26,952 bases of DNA from JAWUWD01 sp034112085 (GCA_034112085.1 JAWUWD010000095.1:1-26952); one strand, 5' to 3'. Shown: positions 16,149 through 24,021, numbered from the stretch's first letter. The notes: generated by a model not told the origin, from the letters alone. Program-made: numbers and translations.

Positions 16149-16561
16149 GGAGCAATTCCATAAACTGCTGATTCCTCTGAGACTTTGTAGCTATTTATTC
16201 TTTTCTCTAAGTAATTGATTAAGCCACCAATCAACTTTTCAGTTTCATTAGCCAAGCTAAAAGCTTTTTTAAATTCTACTTGGTTAATGTATTCTTGATC
16301 CAAAGCTCGATACAGCTGTGATTTCAATTCTGACAATGATCCTTTTGAGAAGAACAAAAATCTTCGGAAATCTTTAGAAGAACTACGATCGAATCCTTCA
16401 GCTATGTTGTCCATCACAGATCCAGAAGATCTTTTTATTTGATCTTTGAGTGAATAGTCTTTAGAAAATTTCTCGTTGGCAGTTAGATTGAAAATGATAA
16501 CACATAGCTGTCTTGCCTTTTGCCAAGATTGTATGTCCTCAAATTTCTCTATTCTTGCCAT
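16124..16561 (-). CDS. Four helix bundle protein (23S rRNA intervening-sequence protein family)
   Basis: A 145-residue, nearly all-helical protein of the four-helix-bundle family first known from ORFs inside 23S rRNA intervening sequences. Typical features are the FEDIQSWQKARQL start, DQIKRSSGSVMDNIAEGFDR (the most conserved stretch), FRRFLFFSKGSLSELKSQL, and a last helix ending LINYLEKRINSYKV. The tail after about residue 128 is not part of the bundle, and its final PTEELLTD is encoded within the CAGTT repeat block. Molecular function is unknown; binding to nucleic acid or a partner is proposed for the family. It lies between fdhB (34 bases upstream) and fdhA (11 bases downstream), where no FDH subunit of this kind is known, bracketed by inverted repeats. 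It is best read as an inserted cassette. Confidence 0.9.
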   Translation of the reverse strand: MARIEKFEDIQSWQKARQLCVIIFNLTANEKFSKDYSLKDQIKRSSGSVMDNIAEGFDRSSSKDFRRFLFFSKGSLSELKSQLYRALDQEYINQVEFKKAFSLANETEKLIGGLINYLEKRINSYKVSEESAVYGIAPTEELLTD

Positions 16562-16569
16562 TATTTTTC

Positions 16570-16602
16570 AACTATAAACTGAACAACTGTTTTTCTTAAC
16601 TG
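16570..16602. repeat. AACTG repeats at the 5' side of the four-helix-bundle gene
   Basis: AACTG occurs at 16577, 16585 and 16598 on the + strand (CAGTT in the gene's direction), just before the four-helix-bundle start and overlapping the fdhB stop. It is inverted relative to the block at 16121-16148. Confidence 0.6.
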
Positions 16603-18245
16603 AAATACTGCTGTAACTCGGCATCAAAATAAGTAAGCGCATTTTTAATTGGAAGCGGGATACCTCCACCATGTGCACATAGGGATGTTTGCTCTAATGT
16701 ATTGAGCAAGTCCGTCATGAGTTCTCGATCAATTTGGTAGTCCTCATTTTGCGCTTTCTGCGCCAGTTCTTGTCCTCGCTTTGTTCCTAATCTACAAGGG
16801 AAACACTTTCCACAACTCTCGTAAGAAGCAAATTCGAACAAATGCTCTATATATTTTATCATCGGGAAGTCTTCTGGAATACAAACCACAGATGCGTGCC
16901 CCAATAGAAAGCCTTCATTGGCAAATGATTCAAAATCTACCGTCAGATCATCAATCTTAGATATTGGCACTATCCCTCCTAATGGTCCGCCAATTTGCAT
17001 TGCCTTGACTGGAGATTTGAAGCCTCCTCCTAATTCATTTACAACTACAGAAAGAGTAGTTCCCATCTCTACCTCATACACTCCTGGAGTATTAAAATGG
17101 CTATCTAGACAAACTAGTTTTGTTCCGCTTGACTTCTCGGTCCCGAGTTTTTTATAGGTAGCTCCTCCTTCTTTGAGAATAAAGTGTAATGCTGCCAAGG
17201 TCTCCACATTATTAACAACCGTAGGCTTATTAAATAGACCTTCTTGAGTAGGATAAGGAGGTCTAACTCTTACTTCAGGTCGCTGACCTTCTATCGAGTT
17301 GATCAGCGCAGTCTCTTCACCACAGATATAGGCACCCTGTGCTTTGATGACTTTGAAGTCAAAATCAAAACCACTACTGTCAATATTGCTCCCAAGAAGA
17401 CTATTATCCCGAAGCTCCTGAATAGCAACTTCGATGATATCAACTGATTCTGGGTATTCTCCACGAATATATACTATTCCGCAATTGGCTCCCGTCACAA
17501 ATCCTGCTACCATCATTCCAAACAACACTGAATGTGGTCTTTCTTCTAATAAGTACCTATCTGAATAGGCTCCTGGATCTCCTTCATCTGCGTTACAAAT
17601 AATAAACTTTGTCTCACTTTCTACATTTTTGCATGATTCCAGTTTAAAACCCATTGGAAATCCTGCACCACCTCTACCACGAATATTGGATGCTTTTATT
17701 TCTTCAAGTGCTGTCTCTGAGCTTCCTTTAAGCACTGACTTTAGCAAAGCATAATGTGCATCGAATCCTGAATACTCAGCTGTTAAGGCAATAGTGCCTT
17801 TGTGACCTACATTGTATTTATCCTTCTTATCAGAAGTTGTTTTTATTAAATCTCCTAGCTCATCAATATCATTGCCGGAATAGTTCTTCCCTGCTAAGTG
17901 AAAGGCACTATTCTCATGGCATCTACCCAAACAAGTCATATGACCTATCTCTGCTTCTTCGAAGTGGTCCTTCACTTTAGTAACCACTTCATCCTGAGTA
18001 CCCGCACACAAACAAGCTGAACCATTACAGACATAGACCTTTTTACCTTTATTCTCAGGCTTCATGAAGTCATAAAAAGTAGCCGTGCCATAGGTATTAG
18101 CTGTGCCAATCAGAAACTCTTTTGACAGCTGGTCAAGGTCTTTTTTGTCTGGTGTACCTGTGGCGATCGCACTATCTCCAAGTCTTTCAAATAGGTTATT
18201 GGTCAACCCTTGTCTGCCTGATAGTTCACTTAAATTTTTAGACAT
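16596..18245 (-). CDS. fdhB: NAD-dependent formate dehydrogenase, NADH-forming subunit (NuoE-NuoF fusion)
   Basis: Electron-output subunit that reduces NAD+ with electrons from FdhA. Residues 1-135 are a NuoE-like thioredoxin-fold domain with a [2Fe-2S] site (Cys73-x4-Cys78 and Cys105-x3-Cys109). The rest is NuoF-like: FMN/NAD-binding GRGGAGFPMGFK (190-201), CNADEGDPGAYSDR, YICGEETALINSIEG, and a [4Fe-4S] site (Cys478, 481, 484 and 523). In Fds-type enzymes these parts are separate FdsG and FdsB proteins; here they are one chain of 549 residues. No membrane or cytochrome partner is present, so the complex should be cytoplasmic. It is first gene of the fdhB / four-helix-bundle / fdhA unit, with a good promoter about 30 bases upstream. 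Confidence 0.94.
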   Translation of the reverse strand: MSKNLSELSGRQGLTNNLFERLGDSAIATGTPDKKDLDQLSKEFLIGTANTYGTATFYDFMKPENKGKKVYVCNGSACLCAGTQDEVVTKVKDHFEEAEIGHMTCLGRCHENSAFHLAGKNYSGNDIDELGDLIKTTSDKKDKYNVGHKGTIALTAEYSGFDAHYALLKSVLKGSSETALEEIKASNIRGRGGAGFPMGFKLESCKNVESETKFIICNADEGDPGAYSDRYLLEERPHSVLFGMMVAGFVTGANCGIVYIRGEYPESVDIIEVAIQELRDNSLLGSNIDSSGFDFDFKVIKAQGAYICGEETALINSIEGQRPEVRVRPPYPTQEGLFNKPTVVNNVETLAALHFILKEGGATYKKLGTEKSSGTKLVCLDSHFNTPGVYEVEMGTTLSVVVNELGGGFKSPVKAMQIGGPLGGIVPISKIDDLTVDFESFANEGFLLGHASVVCIPEDFPMIKYIEHLFEFASYESCGKCFPCRLGTKRGQELAQKAQNEDYQIDRELMTDLLNTLEQTSLCAHGGGIPLPIKNALTYFDAELQQYFS

Positions 18246-18275
18246 TTTCCTATTTTAAAATGTATCCTGTATTAA

Positions 18276-18306
18276 CAAATATAACATTTTAGCGCAAATT
18301 CGCACA
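18276..18306 (-). promoter_or_regulatory. Predicted fdhB promoter (Bacteroidota type)
   Basis: On the - strand, TATATTTG (18283-18276) matches TAnnTTTG exactly. TGTG lies 19 bases upstream (18306-18303) where TTTG is expected (3 of 4). The implied transcription start is near 18268, about 23 bases before the fdhB ATG. Confidence 0.55.
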
Positions 18307-18327
18307 TTATACTCACTGTATTAGCAC

Positions 18328-18702
18328 CTAACTATCATGATTGCTCAATGGGTTTTCAAAGAGATCAGATTCATCTTCATTTGGTCTAGTTGTCAAACAT
18401 TTGAAATCTTTTTCTATCAAAATTGAGAGTACATCGCCTTTTTCAAGAGAAATAGTCTCTTCAATACTTACTTGGTCTGAACTTGCCCATTTATTTCCCT
18501 CGAACTTAGGTATACTAATAGAAATACAATCATTCTCATATGCAGCTGATGCAACTTTGACGTCTGATAAAATCAGTTGATAGGTTAGGTTTGTATTTCC
18601 AAAATTGAGCAATTCATAAACAACTCTTGACTCGACTAACTCTTCCACCTCTCCTTGGCTCAGCCTCATTCTTATTGAATTACTGTTTATTCTCAATTTC
18701 AT
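18328..18702 (-). CDS. DUF7009-like small protein of unknown function
   Basis: A 124-residue soluble, beta-rich protein. Distinct segments are MKLRINSNSIRMRLSQGEVEEL at the start and FKCLTTRPNEDESDLFENPL near the end. I recognise it as probably DUF7009; no catalytic function is known to me. Its ATG overlaps the ppa stop by four bases (ATGA), so it is translated with pyrophosphatase. It is followed by fdhB after 82 bases that contain fdhB's own promoter. The single Cys in a conserved C-terminal motif may be functional, but that is only suggestive. Confidence 0.7.
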   Translation of the reverse strand: MKLRINSNSIRMRLSQGEVEELVESRVVYELLNFGNTNLTYQLILSDVKVASAAYENDCISISIPKFEGNKWASSDQVSIEETISLEKGDVLSILIEKDFKCLTTRPNEDESDLFENPLSNHDS

Positions 18703-19235
18703 TTATTTGCGAATTTCATATTATAGTCTACAATACTCTGCTTTATGATTGCATATGCCGCTTCTCTATCTTGGAAATCTTCAATCACCACTTCCTTATT
18801 CTCAAGTTTCTTGTAGTCTTCAAAGAAACTTCTTGTCTCCCTAATGGCATGTCGTGGCAATTCTGAAATATCGTTGATGTGATTGACACTCATATCTGTA
18901 GCCGCTACCGCGATGATCTTATCATCAGCTTCACCATTGTCTAACATACGCATCACTCCTATCACCTTGGCAGGCACAATACACATCGGTACTACTTCTA
19001 TCTGCGAGATAATCAGAATATCCAGTGGGTCATTATCATCACAATAGGTCTTTGGAATAAATCCATAGTTGGATGGATAGTAAACAGATGAATACAATAC
19101 GCGATCTAGTATCAGCATCCCGCTCTCCTTATCAAGCTCATATTTTGCTCTGGAACCTTTTGGGATTTCAACTATTCCATTTACCATTTCCGGAGCATTA
19201 TCGCCCATAGATACATCATGCCAAGGGTTATTCAT
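18699..19235 (-). CDS. ppa: Inorganic pyrophosphatase (family I, soluble)
   Basis: Hydrolyses pyrophosphate to two phosphates, driving biosynthetic reactions, including the hisG step elsewhere in this window. The 178-residue family I enzyme has the metal-binding signature DDNDPLDIL (Asp67, Asp69, Asp72), upstream EIPKGSRAKYELDK and LYSSVYYPSNYGFIPKTYC, and GEADDKIIAV with two more metal-binding Asp. Its start codon overlaps the TGA of a 46-codon upstream ORF, and its stop overlaps the DUF7009-like gene. Three genes are therefore translationally coupled. Confidence 0.96.
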   Translation of the reverse strand: MNNPWHDVSMGDNAPEMVNGIVEIPKGSRAKYELDKESGMLILDRVLYSSVYYPSNYGFIPKTYCDDNDPLDILIISQIEVVPMCIVPAKVIGVMRMLDNGEADDKIIAVAATDMSVNHINDISELPRHAIRETRSFFEDYKKLENKEVVIEDFQDREAAYAIIKQSIVDYNMKFANK

Positions 19236-19372
19236 CTTTCTTTTTCTTTTTGAATGTATTTTTCACTTCTATTTTTCCATTTCCGAGATAGTTCAACACC
19301 TTCCTTTCTAGGGGCTATCACATTATCAGTAAATAGATTTATGAAAGATAACAATATACCTATACCTATCAT
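19232..19372 (-). CDS. Small single-span membrane protein, coupled to ppa
   Basis: A 46-codon ORF too short for routine calling. It starts at ATG (19372-19370) and ends at a TGA overlapping the ppa ATG (ATGA at 19235-19232). The first ~17 residues, MIGIGILLSFINLFTDN, form one hydrophobic helix. The remainder is strongly basic and polar (APRKEGVELSRKWKNRS, then a Lys/Glu-rich end), as expected of an inner-membrane microprotein with a cytoplasmic tail. The frame stays open upstream for nine codons; a GTG six codons upstream would lengthen the helix. Sense coding is supported by composition and by the 4-base coupling, not by homology. Function unknown. Confidence 0.55.
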   Translation of the reverse strand: MIGIGILLSFINLFTDNVIAPRKEGVELSRKWKNRSEKYIQKEKER

Positions 19373-19464
19373 AATGTAATCCCATAACACAACCTTATAC
19401 TACAAGTCACGTTATACTTTGTGTTTCTATGTATATAGAATTATTTAATAAGAAATTATAAATT

Positions 19465-20145
19465 ATGTCATCATATAAAATCACAGCTATAACTGCGGGA
19501 TTAGGGTTACTCCTGACCATGGCGCTAAGTGTATCAGTTAATATGTTCTTATTGGGACCAGTGGTCTTTGATTCAAATTTTCTAACGACAATTTCTGCTA
19601 ACGAAAATCAGGTGAAAATGAGTGCGTTACTAGAATTGTTAAATGGCATCTTGTCAATCGGCATTGTCATGCTGTTTTTACCTCTATTTTTTAAACATAA
19701 CAAATCTTTATCATTGGGGTATCTGGGTTTTGCCATCTTTCATTTGGCAGTAGTAGTTTTGGATGTTTTCAATGTATTCTCTATGCTATCCTTAAGTAAG
19801 GAATATATCAATGTAGCAGTTGAGACTGAAGCATATTTTCAACTATTGGGAACAGTACTATATGACAACCGCTGGTGGAGTCATTATATGGAAATTCTTT
19901 CCTCATGTTTTCCCTTATTATTATTCTATGTTTTATTATTTCAAACCAAATTAGTCCCCAGGTTCATATCCATTTGGGGCTTAGTGGCTGTTCCACTTGT
20001 AATAACTTCGGTATTGCTCGCTATGTTTGATCAAGGCACGCATATGAGTCTCATGATGGTATTAGGATTAAATCAAATATTTATGATTTTCTGGCTGATA
20101 ATCAAAGGATTCACAACTAATGCAAAAGAAAGCACTATGAACTGA
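19465..20145 (+). CDS. DUF4386 family membrane protein
   Basis: A 226-residue integral membrane protein with about six hydrophobic helices (about 9-33, 51-73, 82-104, 141-165, 170-190, 195-215). The pattern, including LLELLNGILSIGIVMLFLPLFFK and LGFAIFHLAVVVLDVFNVFSML, fits DUF4386. No function is established for the family. It is divergent from the ppa unit (92 bases to the sORF start) and stands alone; a 9-bp inverted repeat begins 8 bases after its stop. A -7-like TATACTTTG lies at about 19412-19420 but is one base off the consensus spacing. Confidence 0.8.
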   Translation: MSSYKITAITAGLGLLLTMALSVSVNMFLLGPVVFDSNFLTTISANENQVKMSALLELLNGILSIGIVMLFLPLFFKHNKSLSLGYLGFAIFHLAVVVLDVFNVFSMLSLSKEYINVAVETEAYFQLLGTVLYDNRWWSHYMEILSSCFPLLLFYVLLFQTKLVPRFISIWGLVAVPLVITSVLLAMFDQGTHMSLMMVLGLNQIFMIFWLIIKGFTTNAKESTMN

Positions 20146-20152
20146 AAGTTGT

Positions 20153-20190
20153 CTTGAAATGATTGAGTGTCTAAAACGTACCATTTCAAG
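20153..20190. repeat. 9-bp perfect inverted repeat (CTTGAAATG ... CATTTCAAG)
   Basis: Arms at 20153-20161 and 20182-20190 with a 20-base spacer, between the DUF4386 stop and the PadR start (58 bases before it). There is no T tract, so a regulator site is as likely as a transcript-end hairpin. Confidence 0.5.
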
Positions 20191-20247
20191 TCCTTATTCA
20201 GACGAAAAATGAAATCTCAACAATAAGTAAAATTAATTCAGACTAAT

Positions 20248-20589
20248 ATGATCTCTAAAAACTTAACAGCAGCTTCTACCAAACCGATAATACTTGGTAT
20301 TCTAAAGCAAGGCAATAGCTACGGCTACCTCATCATCAAGAAGATCAAAGAAATATCTGGAGGCACAATGAAGTACTCTGATGGCATGCTTTACCCAGTC
20401 TTACATCGCTTGGAGAAAGATGGGTTAATTCAATCAAATTGGGTAATGGACAATGATTCCGTAAGACCTCGGAAGTACTATGAAATCACGGCTCTTGGCA
20501 AAGAAGCTTTGATTGTTGAAAAAGAACAATGGTTGCAGGTCAATACTGTATTGAATCAAATATGGGAAGTACAACCAACTAACAAATAA
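20248..20589 (+). CDS. PadR family transcriptional regulator
   Basis: A 113-residue winged-helix regulator. Signature stretches are KPIILGILKQGNSYGYLIIKKI, MKYSDGMLYPVLHRLEKDGLIQSNW (recognition helix and wing) and RPRKYYEITALGKEAL. The short C-terminal helix places it in the PadR-s2 group. It is five bases upstream of a large permease whose own N-terminus carries a permease-prefix domain. Such PadR-permease pairs are common in Bacteroidota and Acidobacteria, and PadR is expected to repress the pair until an unknown ligand binds. Confidence 0.93.
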   Translation: MISKNLTAASTKPIILGILKQGNSYGYLIIKKIKEISGGTMKYSDGMLYPVLHRLEKDGLIQSNWVMDNDSVRPRKYYEITALGKEALIVEKEQWLQVNTVLNQIWEVQPTNK

Positions 20590-20594
20590 CTAAC

Positions 20595-23321
20595 ATGTTC
20601 ATTCTAGACAATGCAATCAAACAATGGCTTAAATCCTTTAGTAAGCATAGGGCATTCAATCACGGTTCGGTGCGTGAAATGGAAATGCATCTAAGAGATC
20701 ACATAGAAGATCTGATTGGTAATGGAAATACTGAACAACAGGCCTTTGAAATGGCGGTATCAGAATTCGGAGAAATTCCGAACATGGCTGAAGAAGAATT
20801 TCGTAACCAGAAACGTAAAACTACAATCCTAACAATTATTCATACGAACATGCTCAATAACTATATAAAAATAGCTGTAAGAAGCTTTACCAAGCAACCA
20901 TTTTTCACATTCCTGAACACATTCGGACTTGCCATCGGCATGGCAGGTGGGTTACTCATTGCGCTGTTCATATACGATGAGCTTAGCTTTGATAGAATGT
21001 TCACTAACTCAGAGCGTATATATCGAATTAACATTGACAATCAAACAAGTGGCGAATTCAGCCAATATGCTGCAGCCCCAGGCCCAATGGCAGAAGTGAT
21101 TGCACGTGATTGCCCTCAAGTGGAATTGGTCTCGCGATTTAGAAATGTGGGCAGCACACTTCTTCGAAAAGCAGATGCTACACTAAATGTAAAAGAATCA
21201 CATGTAGTAGCTGCAGATACCGCTTTCTTTGACATGTTTGGGTTGGACTTATTGGAAGGGAATGCTAAAACTGCTCTGAAGCAACCCAATTCACTTGTAT
21301 TGACTAAGACAGCTGCAGAAATTCACTTTGGATCAGCCACTGCTTTGGGTAAAAGTTTATTATTGGACAATGAGCATACATATATCGTAACTGGAATAAT
21401 AGACGATATGCCAAAGAATTCATTTCTAAGAAACCACAGTGTATTCTTATCAACCTCGAGCTATGAAGATGCGAAGAGCATCAAATGGAATACCTGGTAC
21501 TTCCCCACTTTTGTGAAGCTGCATCCTACATCAAGAGTAGAAGATTTACAAACATTTCTAAATACGGTAAAAGAAAGCTACCTAATTCCATGGGCCATGA
21601 CTTTTGTACCTGGCTTGACCATAGAAAATTCTAGGGCAGCAGATACAGAAACTGGCAATTTCATGAATTTCAACGCAACAGCCTTAACGGATATCCATCT
21701 GTACTCTTCTGATAGAGAAGGAGAATTCAGCACTAACAGCGACATTCAAAATGTTTATATCTTGTCGGTTATTGGATTATTTCTAATCCTATTGGCATCT
21801 GTCAATTTTATGAACTTGTCCACAGCTCATTCACTCAAAAGAGCTAAAGAAGTGGGTATTCGTAAGACATTAGGTTCTAATCGATTTGGTCTTATTCGAC
21901 AGTTTTTGACTGAATCGGTTTTGATTTCCTTTTTATCATTATTAACTGCAATGGGTATTGCTGCTATTGCGCTACCATTTTTTAATATCCTTTCAGACAA
22001 ATCCATTTCGATACCATTCTCCAGTCCCTTTTTCTGGTTGATTTTGCTTTCAACTGCTCTTTTACTTGGCCTCTTATCTGGAAGTTATCCTGCATTCTTT
22101 ATGTCTAGATTTATACCTGTAAAAGTACTTAAAGGAGGCCAAAGTAGTGTAGGAGGTGGAAACATCAGAAATGGATTGGTGATCTTTCAGTTTGCCATTT
22201 CAGTGTTTTTGATAGTAAGTACCATGGTAGTTTTCCAACAAGTCAACTTCATTCAAAACAAAGATCTTGGTTTTCAAAAAGATCAAATTATAGTTATCGA
22301 TGATATTTATGCTGCTGGAAATCAAGTAGAATCATTTAAGCAAGAAGTCAAACGGATTAGCCAAGTAGAGAGTGTATCCTTAAGTAGCTATTTGCCTACA
22401 CCTTCCAGAAGAAGCAGTATTACCTTCTTTGCAGAAGGTGCTTTTGAAAATAATGCTACGGAATCTGGGGCTGGAGCTATGATCATCGAAAAATGGAATA
22501 TTGACTATGACTATATATCTACATTAGAATTGGAAATTATTGCAGGCAGAGATTTTGACACAAAATATGCAACGGATTCTAGTGGTTTGATAATCAATGA
22601 ATCAACTCTTACCATGCTAGGTGTAACTCCAGAAAAAGCAATTGGCATGCGATTGACAAATGATATTCACATTGAAGACAAAGATGACATGGAATATTTG
22701 ACCATTATCGGTGTCGTCAAAAATTTTCATTTCGAACCTTTAAGGAATAGTATTGATGCATTAAGTTTACGTTTGGGTGGCAGTTCTAAAAAGATGATTG
22801 TGAAGCTTAATTCAGGTGACTTTTCAAAAAGCATAGATACCATTAGAGAGATATGGAGCACCATGGCTCCAGGACAGCCATTCAGCTATTATTTTATGGA
22901 TGATTCTTTCAATGACACCTATCAAGCGGAATTACGACTAGGTAGTATTTTCATGACGTTCACCGTACTATCTATTTTTATTGCTTGCCTAGGTCTATTT
23001 GGACTAGCGGCTTTCAATGCCGAAAAGCGCGCCAAAGAAATTGGCATCAAAAAAGTGATGGGTGCCAGCGTAAGTCAAATAACCTACAAGCTTTCAGTGG
23101 ACTTTTTAAAACTAGTTGGCATAGGCATAGTATTAGCTATTCCTCTTGGCTGGTATGTAATGAACAAATGGCTTGAGGAGTTTACTTACCGAATAGAAAT
23201 CAGCTGGTGGGTGTTTGTAATTGCGGCAATTACTGCGGTCGTCATTTCTATCTTGACCGTGAGCTACCAAAGTATTAAAGCCGCCATTATGAATCCAGTC
23301 AAAAGTTTGAGATCAGAATGA
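20595..23321 (+). CDS. FtsX/MacB-type ABC transporter permease with N-terminal permease-prefix domain
   Basis: A 908-residue inner-membrane permease. Residues 1-75 are a soluble helical prefix (EMEMHLRDHIEDLIGNGN, AFEMAVSEFGE) of the kind paired with PadR regulators. The first membrane helix is at about 100-127, followed by a MacB-type periplasmic domain. Three or four helices follow (about 390-415, 440-475, 483-507), a motif KRAKEVGIRKTLGS, then a second copy of the layout: a helix near 530, a periplasmic domain, and three C-terminal helices (about 785-813, 835-855, 865-888) with KRAKEIGIKKVMGAS. No ATPase gene is adjacent, so the partner must be encoded elsewhere. Such transporters usually move lipoproteins, peptides or antibiotics, or act as mechanotransmitters; the substrate here is unknown. 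It ends at a strong terminator. Confidence 0.93.
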   Translation: MFILDNAIKQWLKSFSKHRAFNHGSVREMEMHLRDHIEDLIGNGNTEQQAFEMAVSEFGEIPNMAEEEFRNQKRKTTILTIIHTNMLNNYIKIAVRSFTKQPFFTFLNTFGLAIGMAGGLLIALFIYDELSFDRMFTNSERIYRINIDNQTSGEFSQYAAAPGPMAEVIARDCPQVELVSRFRNVGSTLLRKADATLNVKESHVVAADTAFFDMFGLDLLEGNAKTALKQPNSLVLTKTAAEIHFGSATALGKSLLLDNEHTYIVTGIIDDMPKNSFLRNHSVFLSTSSYEDAKSIKWNTWYFPTFVKLHPTSRVEDLQTFLNTVKESYLIPWAMTFVPGLTIENSRAADTETGNFMNFNATALTDIHLYSSDREGEFSTNSDIQNVYILSVIGLFLILLASVNFMNLSTAHSLKRAKEVGIRKTLGSNRFGLIRQFLTESVLISFLSLLTAMGIAAIALPFFNILSDKSISIPFSSPFFWLILLSTALLLGLLSGSYPAFFMSRFIPVKVLKGGQSSVGGGNIRNGLVIFQFAISVFLIVSTMVVFQQVNFIQNKDLGFQKDQIIVIDDIYAAGNQVESFKQEVKRISQVESVSLSSYLPTPSRRSSITFFAEGAFENNATESGAGAMIIEKWNIDYDYISTLELEIIAGRDFDTKYATDSSGLIINESTLTMLGVTPEKAIGMRLTNDIHIEDKDDMEYLTIIGVVKNFHFEPLRNSIDALSLRLGGSSKKMIVKLNSGDFSKSIDTIREIWSTMAPGQPFSYYFMDDSFNDTYQAELRLGSIFMTFTVLSIFIACLGLFGLAAFNAEKRAKEIGIKKVMGASVSQITYKLSVDFLKLVGIGIVLAIPLGWYVMNKWLEEFTYRIEISWWVFVIAAITAVVISILTVSYQSIKAAIMNPVKSLRSE

Positions 23322-23340
23322 TGCTTTATTGTTAAATAAA

Positions 23341-23378
23341 AAAAGGCTACTCCAAGAACTGAGGTAGCCTTTTTTTTT
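23341..23378. terminator. Bidirectional intrinsic terminator
   Basis: AAAAGGCTAC (23341-23350) pairs with GTAGCCTTTT (23364-23373) around a 13-base loop. A T tract follows on the + side (23371-23378) and an A tract on the other. It serves the permease (+) and the convergent DoxX-like gene (-), whose stop is at 23394. Confidence 0.88.
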
Positions 23379-23393
23379 ATAGTATTTGGTTTT

Positions 23394-23774
23394 TTATGCT
23401 GTTAGTACTCCGCTGTATTTGTCTTTGTAAGCCAAGAATAAGAAAACATTCAGTATAGTCACCAATGCGGCTCCACCAATGCCTGCCATATCATGTACTA
23501 GATGAAAGGCCAGGATATTCACAGTGATAGGGGCTAATAATAAAAGTGCCAATGCAACATACTTATTAGCCAATAACATCACACCTACAAGTACTTCCAC
23601 TACACCAACTAAAGTCATAATATAGCCAGACTTCGCTAAGGCCATCATCAATAATCCAGCGCCAACAGGAAGCTCTGGTGCTGGCATGAAGTTGAGAAAT
23701 TTATTCAGTCCGAAGACGAATAGTAATAATCCCAGCACAATTCTCACACCCATAATTACTTTTTCATTTTTCAT
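23394..23774 (-). CDS. DoxX-like small membrane protein
   Basis: A 126-residue protein with four hydrophobic helices (about 7-25, 37-60, 67-90, 98-118). It has the DoxX-type start VIMGVRIVLGLLLFVFGLNKFLNF and the GVVEVLVGVMLLANKYVALALLLLAP core. DoxX-like proteins are linked to quinone or thiol redox functions in membranes, but the role here is not shown. It lies 247 bases downstream of the marR stop with its own -7 element, so it may be a MarR target rather than an operon partner. It ends at the shared bidirectional terminator. Confidence 0.85.
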   Translation of the reverse strand: MKNEKVIMGVRIVLGLLLFVFGLNKFLNFMPAPELPVGAGLLMMALAKSGYIMTLVGVVEVLVGVMLLANKYVALALLLLAPITVNILAFHLVHDMAGIGGAALVTILNVFLFLAYKDKYSGVLTA

Positions 23775-23803
23775 ATTTGTATTATTTAGTTTAGGTTAGT
23801 ATT

Positions 23804-23811
23804 CAAATTTA
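23804..23811 (-). promoter_or_regulatory. Predicted -7 element for the DoxX-like gene
   Basis: On the - strand TAAATTTG matches TAnnTTTG exactly, about 30 bases before the start codon. No good -33 element is seen 19 bases upstream, so the call rests on one box. Confidence 0.4.
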
Positions 23812-24021
23812 ATAAGCTGTTATTAGTCCCATTTTACTTGTTCATAATCTCTACTAGCTTACATTATTTCAGTCTGTGGATTGATCAAAAAAGACCATGT
23901 TGAGCTAAAGTTTTACCCTGAGAAAAAGAATTAGTGAATCCTGCTTTGACTGTTCATCGTTAGTTTTATTCATTCGACACAACAATTATCGTTTAAACAA
24001 ATGTTAATGTAAATAAAAATT

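Noticed and set aside
23775..24021. Possible gene in the 247-base gap between the DoxX-like gene and marR
   Set aside because: Neither strand shows a start-to-stop frame with protein-like composition; only the -7 box and an 8-bp GTTTAAAC palindrome were seen.
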